A DNA stretch of 35,967 nucleotides from Pseudomonadota bacterium (lineage in GTDB: Bacteria; Pseudomonadota; Gammaproteobacteria; Steroidobacterales; Steroidobacteraceae), in assembly GCA_021838635.1 (NCBI GenBank), contig JAKCDC010000007.1, forward strand, positions 1 through 35,967, given 5' to 3'. Shown one piece after another: positions 7,458 to 15,190 of the stretch. A program made the position numbers and the translations under genes. The notes under the pieces were generated by a model. That model was not told the origin of the DNA, ran no database searches, and saw only the letters and a program-made list of their open reading frames with translations. How positions within the stretch are numbered: the stretch's first letter is position 1; the number at the start of each line of letters is the position of its first letter.

Positions 7458-8648
7458 ATGCCCTGGAAACGCCGGCCCTTCACCGGTCGGAATCTCCGCG
7501 CGGTTTTGAACATCGCCGACCTGCGCGAGGTGGCCCGGCGTAGCGTGCCGGGCTTCGCCTTCGAATACGTCGAAGGCGGTGCCGAAGACGAAGCGACCCT
7601 GCGCGGCAACCGGGCGGCGTTCGCGGCCCTGAAGTTCGTGCCGCCAACGCTCGTGCCCACCGAGGGCCGCACTCTGGCGACGGAGCTGTTCGGTACGCCG
7701 ATGCATGCGCCCTTCGCGATCGCGCCGACCGGTTTGAACGGCATGCTGCACCCACAAGGGGACGTGGCGCTGGCGCGAGCCGCGGCGGCGGCGGGGATTC
7801 CCTTCACGCTGAGCACGGTCTCTACGACGCTCCTCGAGGACGTCGCCCGGCAGGCCGGCGGACGACTCTGGATGCAGTTGTACGTGATGCGCAACCGTGT
7901 CATCGCCGAGGACATCATGCATCGGGCCGCCGCGAACGGCTACGAGGCGCTGCTGTTCACGACTGATGCGAACGTGTTCGGCAGTCGCGAGTGGGACAAG
8001 CGCAATTACAGCAGTCCCGGGCGGCCTCGACTGCGCGCGGCGCTCGATGTCCTGCGGCACCCGCACTGGCTGACCCAAGTGCTGTTGCGGCAGGGCATGC
8101 CGCGTTTTCGCAACATCGAGACGTTTCTGCCGCCGGGCGCAGCGACCGCCGTCGGCGGCAGCACCATCATCCCGCAGATGTTCGCCCCGACGCTCGCGTG
8201 GGAGGACATTGCCTGGGTGCGCGAGCATTGGCCGCGCCAGTTGCTGATCAAAGGTGTGCTGACGGCGGCTGATGCGCACAAGGCCGCCGAGCTCGGTTGC
8301 GACGGGATCGTTCTGACCAATCACGGCGGACGGCAACTCGACTCGTGCATCGCGCCCATCGAGGTCCTTCCAGAGATCGTGGCCGCGGTCGGCGGACGTC
8401 TGCGCGTCTTGATCGACAGCGGTTTTCGCCGCGGCACCGACATTGCTAAGGCGCTCGCGCTCGGGGCCGATGCGGTGCTGCTCGGACGGGCGACGCTCTA
8501 CGGACTCGCTGCGGCGGGCGAGCAGGGCGTTGGGTGCGCCCTGCAGATGCTCAGCATCGAACTCGATCGGGTACTCGGGCAATTGAGCTGTCGCAGCGTG
8601 CGCGATCTGGGTCCGCACCTGCTGCGCGGCCCGGGCGGCATCGCCTAG
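7458..8648 (+). CDS. FMN-dependent L-2-hydroxyacid oxidase/dehydrogenase (LldD-like)
   Basis: TIM-barrel flavoenzyme that oxidises L-lactate or a similar L-2-hydroxyacid to the keto acid. Family motifs in order: FEYVEGGAEDEATLRGN (active-site Tyr), APTGLNGMLHPQGD, STVSTTLLEDVA, LWMQLYVMRNR, TTDANVFGSREWDKRN, LLIKGVLTAADA (FMN Lys), the catalytic TNHGGRQLD histidine block and LIDSGFRRGTDIAKAL plus LGRATLYGLAAAGE for phosphate binding. At 396 residues it has normal length; there is no membrane anchor. GGAG at 7445-7448 is 9 bases before the ATG. It is the last gene of the operon, 47 bases after the SDR. L-lactate is the inferred substrate because the L-fucose pathway releases it; mandelate- or glycolate-type substrates cannot be excluded. 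Confidence 0.88.
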   Translation: MPWKRRPFTGRNLRAVLNIADLREVARRSVPGFAFEYVEGGAEDEATLRGNRAAFAALKFVPPTLVPTEGRTLATELFGTPMHAPFAIAPTGLNGMLHPQGDVALARAAAAAGIPFTLSTVSTTLLEDVARQAGGRLWMQLYVMRNRVIAEDIMHRAAANGYEALLFTTDANVFGSREWDKRNYSSPGRPRLRAALDVLRHPHWLTQVLLRQGMPRFRNIETFLPPGAATAVGGSTIIPQMFAPTLAWEDIAWVREHWPRQLLIKGVLTAADAHKAAELGCDGIVLTNHGGRQLDSCIAPIEVLPEIVAAVGGRLRVLIDSGFRRGTDIAKALALGADAVLLGRATLYGLAAAGEQGVGCALQMLSIELDRVLGQLSCRSVRDLGPHLLRGPGGIA

Positions 8649-8666
8649 CGCCGCCGGCCGTACCCG

Positions 8667-10070
8667 TCAGATCGTCTCGGTCAGGATCTTGCCCGGATTG
8701 AGGATGTTGCGCGGATCAAGGGCCTGCTTCAGCGTGCGCATCAGGGCGATTTCCTCCGGGCTGCGTGACAGCGACAGGTAACGGCGCTTCTGCAACCCGA
8801 TGCCGTGTTCGCCAGAGATCGAGGCGCCGGCACGCCGGCCGAGCGGTTCATACACCAACGCTTCGATCGCCTCGTGCATCTGCGCGGATTCTTCCGGCAG
8901 ACCGACCATCACGTGCAGGTTTCCGTCGCCGAGATGACCCCACACGACGAAGCGGCACGCCGCACCCCAGCGCGCCTTCAGCGACTGGTGCACCTCGTGC
9001 AGGTAGCCCGGCATATCCTCGATCTTCAGGCTGACGTCGAAAGCGGCTACCGGGCCGTCGCGCGTGACCTGCGGCACGTCATCGCGCAGGTTCCACATCG
9101 CCCGGCGCTCCAGATCGGACTTGGCAATGACCGCATCGGCAACCTCACCGGCCTCGAGCGCTTCGGCCAGCACGTTCTCGAAGCGTTCGGCGTCCGCCTG
9201 CACGCTGACGCCGCGGGTCTCCACGAGTACGTAGAATGGGTGTCCGTGCGCGAGCACCGCACGACCCAGCGCCGGCGCCGTGGTCACGAGACGGTAGAAC
9301 GACTCCCACATCACCTCGAACGAGGACAGCGAGCCGGCCAACTCGCGCTCAAGGCGGGCGAGCAGTCGGGGCAGATGCGCGAACGCATCCACCGCGAGCA
9401 ACGCGACGTTCTCACTGAGCGGACGCGGGCGCAGCCGCAGCACTGCGCGCGTGACCACGCCGAGCGTGCCCTCAGCGCCAATGAACAGCTGCTTCAGGTC
9501 ATAGCCGGCATTGTTCTTGATCAGCGTGTTCAGAGAACTGATCACGGTGCCGTCGGCGAGCACCGCCTCGAGCCCGAGCACCATGTCCCGGGTCATGCCC
9601 CAGCGCAGCACCCGGTTGCCCCCGGCGTTGGTGGCGATGACCCCGCCGATGCTCGCCGAGCCACGCGCCCCGAGATCCAGCGGCAGCAGCAGGCCGCGAG
9701 CATCGGCCGCCTCGCAGGCATTCTGCAGGATGCAGCCGGCCTGCACGCGCATCACCCGGTTCGTCTCATCGATTTGCTCGATGGCGTTCATGCGCTCGAG
9801 CGACAGCGCCAGAGCGCCGTCGGCTGCCGAGCCGTCCACCAAACCCGTGCAGCCGCCCCAGGGAACGACCGGCTGACCGGCCGCGTGCACCAGGGTGAGA
9901 ATCCGTGCGACCTCCTCGGTGCTGCGCGGCTTCAGCACCGCCAGTGGTGTTCCAAGATCCACGCGAAGACCTCGCGTTTGCGCCGCATCCCGCGCCTCGA
10001 GCGCCGCCGCACCCTGCAGCACGCCATCCGGGCCGAGTGCGGCGGCGAGTTGTTCCACGAGTGATTTCAT
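8667..10070 (-). CDS. FAD-binding oxidoreductase, D-lactate dehydrogenase/GlcD type
   Basis: Flavoprotein of the VAO/type-4 FAD oxidase family that oxidises D-lactate, glycolate or D-2-hydroxyglutarate and passes electrons to the respiratory chain. Seen: PCMH-type FAD domain with VVPWGGCTGLVDGS, VMRVQAGC, SASIGGVIATNAGGNRVLRWG and FIGAEGTLGVVT, then the C-terminal domain with the metal/substrate motif WGHLGDGNLHVMV and ISGEHGIGLQKRRY. At 467 residues it is the usual length. I used the ATG at 10070, preceded by GGAGTCC, because it puts the protein start just before the FAD domain; the open frame extends to 10163. It is tail-to-tail with the L-hydroxyacid gene (18 bases apart) and divergent from the GntR gene, which is a likely regulator. 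D-lactate is the most likely substrate but is not proven by sequence. Confidence 0.88.
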   Translation of the reverse strand: MKSLVEQLAAALGPDGVLQGAAALEARDAAQTRGLRVDLGTPLAVLKPRSTEEVARILTLVHAAGQPVVPWGGCTGLVDGSAADGALALSLERMNAIEQIDETNRVMRVQAGCILQNACEAADARGLLLPLDLGARGSASIGGVIATNAGGNRVLRWGMTRDMVLGLEAVLADGTVISSLNTLIKNNAGYDLKQLFIGAEGTLGVVTRAVLRLRPRPLSENVALLAVDAFAHLPRLLARLERELAGSLSSFEVMWESFYRLVTTAPALGRAVLAHGHPFYVLVETRGVSVQADAERFENVLAEALEAGEVADAVIAKSDLERRAMWNLRDDVPQVTRDGPVAAFDVSLKIEDMPGYLHEVHQSLKARWGAACRFVVWGHLGDGNLHVMVGLPEESAQMHEAIEALVYEPLGRRAGASISGEHGIGLQKRRYLSLSRSPEEIALMRTLKQALDPRNILNPGKILTETI

Positions 10071-10103
10071 CACGGACTCCACAGCAAACCGATCGTTAAA
10101 AAT

Positions 10104-10109
10104 ATTATA
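10104..10109 (-). promoter_or_regulatory. candidate -10 element in the 10071-10219 divergent spacer
   Basis: The 149-base spacer between the D-lactate-dehydrogenase-like gene (-) and the GntR gene (+) contains a strikingly AT-rich patch (about 10094-10118) in GC-rich surroundings. On the minus strand it reads TATAAT at 10109-10104, a perfect -10 box for the flavoprotein gene; no good -35 is visible. ATCGT occurs on both sides of the patch, at about 10092 and 10111. On the plus strand TATACT at 10180-10185 could be the -10 of the regulator gene. Functional assignment is inferred from position only. Confidence 0.4.
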
Positions 10110-10219
10110 AATCGTATGAGTGAGCGTTTCGAGGATCGCCGCGCTTCGCGGGTCTGCGCCCATCCGCCCGCCTCGCCGCTATACTGGCGCGCCTGCATCG
10201 ACCCGAGAGTACGCCCGAC

Positions 10220-11008
10220 ATGCGATCCAGGACGCCGGCCTCCTCCAACAGCGCCCTGGGCAGCAAAGCCTTACGGCTGCACGGCACGATCGCGCGCGAC
10301 ATCGGCGTGCGGATCGTCTCCGGCCGCCTCGTGCCGGGCCGCGTGCTGGACGGAGAAATCGCCGCCAGCGAGCAGCTGAAGGTCTCGCGCACCGCCTATC
10401 GCGAGGCGGTGCGTATTCTCGCGGCCAAAGGTTTGGTTGAATCGCGTCCCAAGCTCGGTACGCGCGTCAGTCCTCCCGGCGCCTGGCACCTACTCGATCC
10501 GGACGTGGTCTCTTGGATCTTCAGCGGCAATCCGGATCTGCCGCTGCTGAATGCGCTGTTCGAGCTGCGCACGATCGTCGAACCGGCGGCCGCCGCACTC
10601 GCGGCCGCGCGCCGCAGCAAGGAGCAACTGCGCGGCCTGCGTCGCTCGCTCGAGGACATGGCGGCACAGTCACTGGCCGTCGAAGCGGGCCGACAGGCGG
10701 ACCGCGCGTTTCATTCGGCGCTGCTCGAAGCCTCCGGTAACCCGTTTCTCGCCTCGCTCACGAGCGGTATTGCCGCGGCGGTGAGCTGGACGACGGTGTT
10801 CAAGCAGCGCGCCGCGCCGCTTAGCCGAGATCCGCTGCCCGACCACCTGCGGGTGTACGACGCTGTCGAGCGGCGCGATCCGGCGGCCGCCCGTGCCGCG
10901 ATGACCGATCTGGTGCGCCTTGCGCTGCTCGATACCACCGGCGGCCGGTCGCGGCCACCGGCGCCGATCAGCAAGCGTTCAACTGCTCGTCATGCACCGC
11001 GCCGGTAG
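10220..11008 (+). CDS. GntR-family transcriptional regulator, FadR/FCD subfamily
   Basis: One-component sugar or organic-acid regulator of 262 residues. Seen: N-terminal winged helix (about residues 22-88) with the GntR signature LDGEIAASEQLKVSRTAYREAVRIL split over two helices and the wing VESRPKLGTRVSP, then a helical FCD effector domain with LFELRTIVEPAAAALAA and an HSALLEASGNPFLASL metal/effector-site helix. The basic Pro/Arg-rich tail is not conserved. ATG at 10220 has only a weak CGAGAG upstream. The last 41 bases overlap the convergent transporter gene. Its position next to the lactate flavoprotein and FucP-like genes suggests it controls one or both; the direct repeats at 12335-12397 are candidate binding sites for it or for the second FadR-type protein. 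Confidence 0.92.
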   Translation: MRSRTPASSNSALGSKALRLHGTIARDIGVRIVSGRLVPGRVLDGEIAASEQLKVSRTAYREAVRILAAKGLVESRPKLGTRVSPPGAWHLLDPDVVSWIFSGNPDLPLLNALFELRTIVEPAAAALAAARRSKEQLRGLRRSLEDMAAQSLAVEAGRQADRAFHSALLEASGNPFLASLTSGIAAAVSWTTVFKQRAAPLSRDPLPDHLRVYDAVERRDPAAARAAMTDLVRLALLDTTGGRSRPPAPISKRSTARHAPRR

Positions 11009-12275
11009 TGCGGTAGCCCCACAGCGCGTAGAACAGCACGTAGCCGTAGCACACCCAGGGCAGTACGTACGAGAGGTGCAGGCCGATGGCATCGGCCAGC
11101 ACCCCCTGTAGTTCCGCGAGCGCCCCGCCGGCGATCGCCATGATGAGCAGCCCTGAGCCTTCTTCGGTGAGTGGTCCCAGGCCGCGGATGCCGAGGGTGA
11201 AGATCGTCGGGAACATGATCGAGTTGCACAGCCCGACGGCGAGCAGGCTCCACATCGCGACGTGACCGGTGGAGAGGATTGAGAGTCCAACCAATGCGAG
11301 CGCCCCGACCGTCACGGCGGCGAGCACACGCTGCGGGCGCATCCAGCGCAGGAACCACGAACCGACGAATCGGCCAGCCATCGCCCCGCCCCAATAGAGC
11401 GTCAGATAGTCCGCGGCCTGGGCGTGCGTGAGCGCGCCAATCGTCGGCAGCGACATGAAATTCACCAGCGTCGAGCCGATCCCGACCTCACAGATCAGGT
11501 ACAGCGCGATCGCCGGCACGCCGAACACCAGGTTGCGATGCCGCCAGAGGCTGTGTTTGGCCCGCTCGGCCCGCGCGGTGCGGCGGGTGTCCTTGCCCAG
11601 ATCCGGCAGTCGCACCCGCCAGACCAGCACTGCGAGGGCCAGCAGGACGAGCGCGATGAGCGCGTAGGGCAGCTCAACCGTGTGTACCCCCGCCGCACGC
11701 ACCGCAGCGCTCGGGTGTGCCCCGCGGCCGCCGGGGGCTGTATGGCCGAGGATGAGCAGGCTGCCAAACAGCGGCGCCAGCATGGTGCCGGCTGAGTTGA
11801 ACGCCTGCACGAGATTCAGGCGGCTGGAGGCCGTCTGCGCAGGCCCGATGACCGCTACATAGGGATTGGCGGCGACCTGTAGCAGTGTGATCGATGCGGC
11901 CAGCAGGAACAGCGCCACCAGAAACAGTCCGAACGACTCGAGCATGGCCGCGGGAATGAACCCGCCGGCACTCACCGCCATGCCGAACAGTCCGATCACG
12001 ACAGCGAGCTTGTAACCGGTGCGTTCGAGAATCTTCGCCGACGGCATTGCCATCACGAAGTAAGCCAGGAAGAATACGAATTGGATCAGCAGGACCTGCG
12101 CGTAGTCGAGCTGGAACGCAGACTTCAGGTGCGGAATCAGGATGTCATTCAGGACGGTGGCGAAGCCCCACATGAAAAAGACGGTGGCCAGCACCACCAG
12201 CGCCGCCGTGTAGGAGCGCGGTTCGCCGTCAGTCTGGGACGCAACGCCTGATTCACCGCCAATCATGATCGCCAT
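10968..12275 (-). CDS. FucP/GluP-family sugar:H+ symporter (MFS)
   Basis: Twelve-segment inner-membrane sugar transporter of 435 residues, the size of E. coli FucP (438). Seen: WGFATVLNDILIPHL in the first helix with the conserved Asp (D46 in FucP), then AANPYVAVIGP and SRLNLVQAFNSAGTMLAP, all diagnostic of the FHS family. The glutamate used by FucP for proton coupling (E135 in its ETAANPF segment) is a glutamine here (LLQVAANPYV), as in the glucose/galactose branch (GluP). So the substrate may be glucose, galactose or another sugar and not L-fucose. I preferred the ATG at 12275, which has CGGAG at a good distance; the longer reading from 12338 would start inside the direct-repeat element. 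It is divergent from the FAH gene and convergent (41-base overlap) with the GntR gene. Confidence 0.9.
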   Translation of the reverse strand: MAIMIGGESGVASQTDGEPRSYTAALVVLATVFFMWGFATVLNDILIPHLKSAFQLDYAQVLLIQFVFFLAYFVMAMPSAKILERTGYKLAVVIGLFGMAVSAGGFIPAAMLESFGLFLVALFLLAASITLLQVAANPYVAVIGPAQTASSRLNLVQAFNSAGTMLAPLFGSLLILGHTAPGGRGAHPSAAVRAAGVHTVELPYALIALVLLALAVLVWRVRLPDLGKDTRRTARAERAKHSLWRHRNLVFGVPAIALYLICEVGIGSTLVNFMSLPTIGALTHAQAADYLTLYWGGAMAGRFVGSWFLRWMRPQRVLAAVTVGALALVGLSILSTGHVAMWSLLAVGLCNSIMFPTIFTLGIRGLGPLTEEGSGLLIMAIAGGALAELQGVLADAIGLHLSYVLPWVCYGYVLFYALWGYRTTGAVHDEQLNAC

Positions 12276-12334
12276 GCCTAGGGCTCCGGAGCGGGAGGGG
12301 AGGCCCTGAGCGCGCGCAGCGGCGTCATGGCTCG

Positions 12335-12397
12335 CCATTTACTCAGACAATACGGAGCGGTCCGAGTCGCTGTCAAGACCGTCCAATTACTCAGACA
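12335..12397. promoter_or_regulatory. pair of direct repeats CCAWTTACTCAGACA in a divergent promoter region (candidate operators)
   Basis: Two 15-base copies, CCATTTACTCAGACA at 12335-12349 and CCAATTACTCAGACA at 12383-12397, differ at one position and are 48 bases apart start to start. They lie between the FucP-like gene (-) and the FAH-fold gene (+), where a shared operator is expected. The AT-rich second copy continues into ATTTACAAATCTG. Binding by one of the two FadR-type GntR proteins encoded within 5 kb is inference. Confidence 0.6.
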
Positions 12398-12459
12398 TTT
12401 ACAAATCTGCTGGACTATCATCGGCGACGGCTGACACATCAGGCACAGTGGGAGATTTC

Positions 12460-13440
12460 ATGGCCTTGCGTCTGGTACAGATCGAAGCGGACGGCGCGCG
12501 CACAGTCGCCGTGCTGGTGGCTGTCGAGCGAGCTGAACTGCTTGCGGATGCGCCGAGCCTTTATGCGCTGGCGAGCGGTGCGTTAACCGACGGCATCACC
12601 CTGGCGCGGGCGGTCGAGCAGCGGCGTACTGGCCGGTGTGTGGCGCTTCAGGACGTGCGATTGCTCGCGCCGATAGACCATCCCGATCCGGCGCATCTGT
12701 ACCTGACCGGGACCGGGCTGACGCACCTCGGATCCGCAGAAAGTCGCGACAAAATGCATGCGCTGGCGGCGACCGAGGCCGGCCAGACCGACTCGATGCG
12801 CATCTTCCGGGAGGGACTCGAGGGCGGTAAACCCGCCCCCGGCGCACTCGGTGTCCAGCCGGAGTGGTTCTACAAGGGCGACGGGGCGAGCGTCGTGCCG
12901 CATGGCGCGCCCCTTGAATCTCCAGCCTTTGCGCTCGACGGCGGCGAGGAGCCGGAGATCGCCGGGATCTACCTGATCGATGCCGACGGAGTGCCGCGGC
13001 GGCTCGGGTTTACTCTCGCCAACGAGTTCTCCGATCACGTCACGGAACGCCACAATTATCTGTGGCTCGCGCATTCCAAGCTGCGCCCGGTCGCGCTCGG
13101 CGCCGAGCTTCTCGCCGGTGCGCTGCCGGCGGACGTGCGTGGCATCAGTCGCATCTACCGCCAGGAACGGGTGCTATGGGAGAAGCCGTTTCTCACGGGC
13201 GAGGTCAATATGTCGCACTCCCTCGCGAACCTGGAACATCATCACTTCAAGTACGCCCAATTCCGCCGGCCGGGTGACGTGCACGTGCACTTCTTTGGCA
13301 CTGCGACCCTTTCGTTTGCCGATCAGGTCCGCGTCGAGGTGGGCGATATCTTCGACATTCGCGCCGACGCCTTCCTGTTGCCGCTGCGCAATCCCTTGGC
13401 GCGCGGTGCGGCCTGCAGCGTAACGCCACGATCGCTGTGA
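12460..13440 (+). CDS. fumarylacetoacetate-hydrolase-fold protein, GguC/AraD1-like; probable 2-keto-3-deoxy sugar-acid dehydratase
   Basis: Cytoplasmic FAH-superfamily enzyme of 326 residues acting on 2-keto sugar acids. Seen: TGTGLTHLGSAESRDKMH, a SMRIFREGLEGGKPAPG block, QPEWFYKGDG, the acidic metal-ligand motif GGEEPEIAGIYL, LGFTLANEFSDHVTE with HSKLR, and a His-rich C-terminal stretch (LEHHHFKYAQFRRPGDVHVHFFGTA in two parts). These blocks match GguC/AraD1-type proteins of sugar loci as I recall them. Related FAH proteins such as Caulobacter XylX dehydrate 2-keto-3-deoxy-pentonates to alpha-ketoglutarate semialdehyde, and the dehydrogenase for that product is the next gene. Cleavage of a diketo-3-deoxy acid, as in the L-fucose route, is an alternative. 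GGGAGA at 12450-12455 sets the ATG at 12460. Confidence 0.85.
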   Translation: MALRLVQIEADGARTVAVLVAVERAELLADAPSLYALASGALTDGITLARAVEQRRTGRCVALQDVRLLAPIDHPDPAHLYLTGTGLTHLGSAESRDKMHALAATEAGQTDSMRIFREGLEGGKPAPGALGVQPEWFYKGDGASVVPHGAPLESPAFALDGGEEPEIAGIYLIDADGVPRRLGFTLANEFSDHVTERHNYLWLAHSKLRPVALGAELLAGALPADVRGISRIYRQERVLWEKPFLTGEVNMSHSLANLEHHHFKYAQFRRPGDVHVHFFGTATLSFADQVRVEVGDIFDIRADAFLLPLRNPLARGAACSVTPRSL

Positions 13441-13467
13441 GCGCGCGCCGCACGATGCGGCGCGTGC
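13441..13467. terminator. GC-rich hairpin between convergent genes
   Basis: Immediately after the FAH-gene stop, CGCGCCGCA (13444-13452) pairs perfectly with TGCGGCGCG (13456-13464) around a CGA loop; the stem extends outward by three more pairs (one G-T). It lies in the 38-base space between two convergent genes, so it can act from both sides. There is no T-run, so intrinsic termination is plausible rather than certain. Confidence 0.6.
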
Positions 13468-13478
13468 TCAAGCCCGGA

Positions 13479-15059
13479 TCATTCCGCTCGGCCGACCCGA
13501 TACTCGCCATCGAATCGGTGCGGCCAACGCGGCAGCTGATCTGCGCGCAATTCAGGCGGCAGCAGAGCATCTGCAAAGCCCTGATAGCACACCGGACGCA
13601 GAAACCGCTCGATCGCGAGTGTCCCCACCGAAGTGCTGCGGCCGTCCGCGGTCGCGGGGAACGGCCCGCCATGAACCATCGCATGGCAGACCTCGACCCC
13701 GGTGGGCCAACTGTTGACGATGACGCGGCCGGCCTTGCGCTCCAGCGTCGCCAGCAGTTCCTGCGCGAGTGGCTGATCCGCCGCGTCCATCTGCAAGGTC
13801 GCGGTCAATTGGCCTTCCAGCCGCTCGAGAGTCCCGCGCAGCTCTGCGAGGGTGCGGCAGCGCACGATGAGCGAAGCCGGTCCGAAAGTCTCCTCGGCGA
13901 GCATCGGTCGGTGCGCAAGCGAAGCGGCCTCAACGCTGAACAGTGCGGCCCGCGCGCAGGTGTGCGCACCGGCGCCGCCCTGTGCAACCAGTTCCCCGCC
14001 CGCAGCGCTCATTCGCTCGATACCGCGGACATAGTTGCGCTGTATGCCCTCCGTCAACATCACAGCGGGGCTGACCGCCTCCAGCGCTGTACCGGCGGCC
14101 TCGATGAAGCTCCGCAGGCCTTCGCCCTCGAGTGCGAGTACGAGCCCAGGGTTGGTACAGAACTGACCGACACCGAGCGTGAGCGAGGCGACGAACTCGC
14201 GCGCCAGACTGGCACCGCGCCCGGCCAGCGCCGCGGGCAGGAGCACCACGGGGTTGATGCTGCTCATCTCGGCGTAGACGGGGATGGGTTCGGGACGCTC
14301 GGCTGCGACCTTCATCAGCGCGAGTCCGCCGGCCCGCGAGCCGGTGAACGCGACGGCGCGAATGCGCGCATCGGTGACCAAGGCTGCGCCGAGCGCGGTG
14401 TCCGGACCGTTCAACAGCGAGAAGACGCCATCGGGCATGCCGGTTTCAGTCGCCGCCGCCACGATCGCCCGTGCCACGTACTCGCTAGTGCCGGGATGGG
14501 CGGGGTGACCTTTGACCACGATCGGGCAGCCGGCGGCGAGCGCAGCGGCGCTGTCGCCGCCAGCGACGGAAAATGCGAGCGGAAAATTGCTGGCGCCGAA
14601 GACGGCGACCGGTCCGACCGGAATCTCGCGCAGCCGGATATCCGGGCGCGGCGCCGTCGGGCGCTGCGGCAGCGCCGGGTCGACGCGCAGACCAAGCCAT
14701 TCGCCGGCGCGCAGCTCCTCGGCAAAAAGCCGCAGCTGCCCCACGGTGCGGGCTCGCTCCCCGGTGAGCCGCGCCAGGGGCAACGCCGTCTCGAGGTGAG
14801 CGCGCTTGAGCAGATCCTCGCCCTGAGCGAGGATCTGCCCCGCAATCGCTTCGAGGAATTCTGCGCGCCGCTGCGGCGGCAGGCTGCGGTAGGAGTCGAA
14901 GGCTGCGTCTGCCAGCGCGCAAGCCGCCTCGAGTTCGGCGGCTCCGGCGGCGCTGAAGGTCGGCATAAGCGCTTCGCCGTGGGCCGGATCGAAGGCCTGG
15001 AAGCGTTGCGCGGTGGCCGCGCGTCGGCGACCGATGAACAGTTCTCCAGTCAATGCCAT
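13479..15059 (-). CDS. alpha-ketoglutarate semialdehyde (2,5-dioxovalerate) dehydrogenase
   Basis: Aldehyde dehydrogenase of 526 residues that oxidises alpha-ketoglutarate semialdehyde to 2-oxoglutarate, the last step of oxidative pentose and hexarate routes. Seen: GASNFPLAFSVAGGD (oxyanion Asn158), VVKGHPAHPGTSE (cofactor Lys), FTGSRAGG, YAEMSSINP with general base Glu264, and GQFCTNPG with nucleophile Cys301; the HPAHPGTSE and MSSINPV blocks are characteristic of the NADP-type KGSA dehydrogenases. The start MALTGELFIG is typical of the family; AGGAG lies 12 bases upstream, rather far. It converges on the FAH gene and diverges from the XylB-like SDR, giving three steps of one pathway on neighbouring genes. 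Confidence 0.92.
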   Translation of the reverse strand: MALTGELFIGRRRAATAQRFQAFDPAHGEALMPTFSAAGAAELEAACALADAAFDSYRSLPPQRRAEFLEAIAGQILAQGEDLLKRAHLETALPLARLTGERARTVGQLRLFAEELRAGEWLGLRVDPALPQRPTAPRPDIRLREIPVGPVAVFGASNFPLAFSVAGGDSAAALAAGCPIVVKGHPAHPGTSEYVARAIVAAATETGMPDGVFSLLNGPDTALGAALVTDARIRAVAFTGSRAGGLALMKVAAERPEPIPVYAEMSSINPVVLLPAALAGRGASLAREFVASLTLGVGQFCTNPGLVLALEGEGLRSFIEAAGTALEAVSPAVMLTEGIQRNYVRGIERMSAAGGELVAQGGAGAHTCARAALFSVEAASLAHRPMLAEETFGPASLIVRCRTLAELRGTLERLEGQLTATLQMDAADQPLAQELLATLERKAGRVIVNSWPTGVEVCHAMVHGGPFPATADGRSTSVGTLAIERFLRPVCYQGFADALLPPELRADQLPRWPHRFDGEYRVGRAE

Positions 15060-15190
15060 GTGAACGTCATGCTCCTTGTGAAGTGTCTTGAGGGGAAGCG
15101 GCCATCCAATCCCCCGCAGTATGATGCAGGAACCGACGGTGCGCAGTGGCGCGTGCTGATGTTGACTATAGCTGCGGAGTGAATCATTAC

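Noticed and set aside
8805-10064. 419-codon + strand frame opposite the D-lactate-dehydrogenase-like gene
   Set aside because: Antisense shadow of a well-supported flavoprotein; Arg/His/Gln-rich without motifs.
13437-15182. 581-codon open frame on the + strand opposite the semialdehyde dehydrogenase gene
   Set aside because: It is antisense to a gene with full catalytic motifs, has low-complexity Arg/Gly/Ala composition, and no family resemblance; long mirror frames are expected at this GC content.
15060-15190. possible promoter elements TATGAT (15120-15125) and TTGACT (about 15162) between the divergent dehydrogenase genes
   Set aside because: Neither has a properly spaced partner, so no promoter can be placed with confidence.
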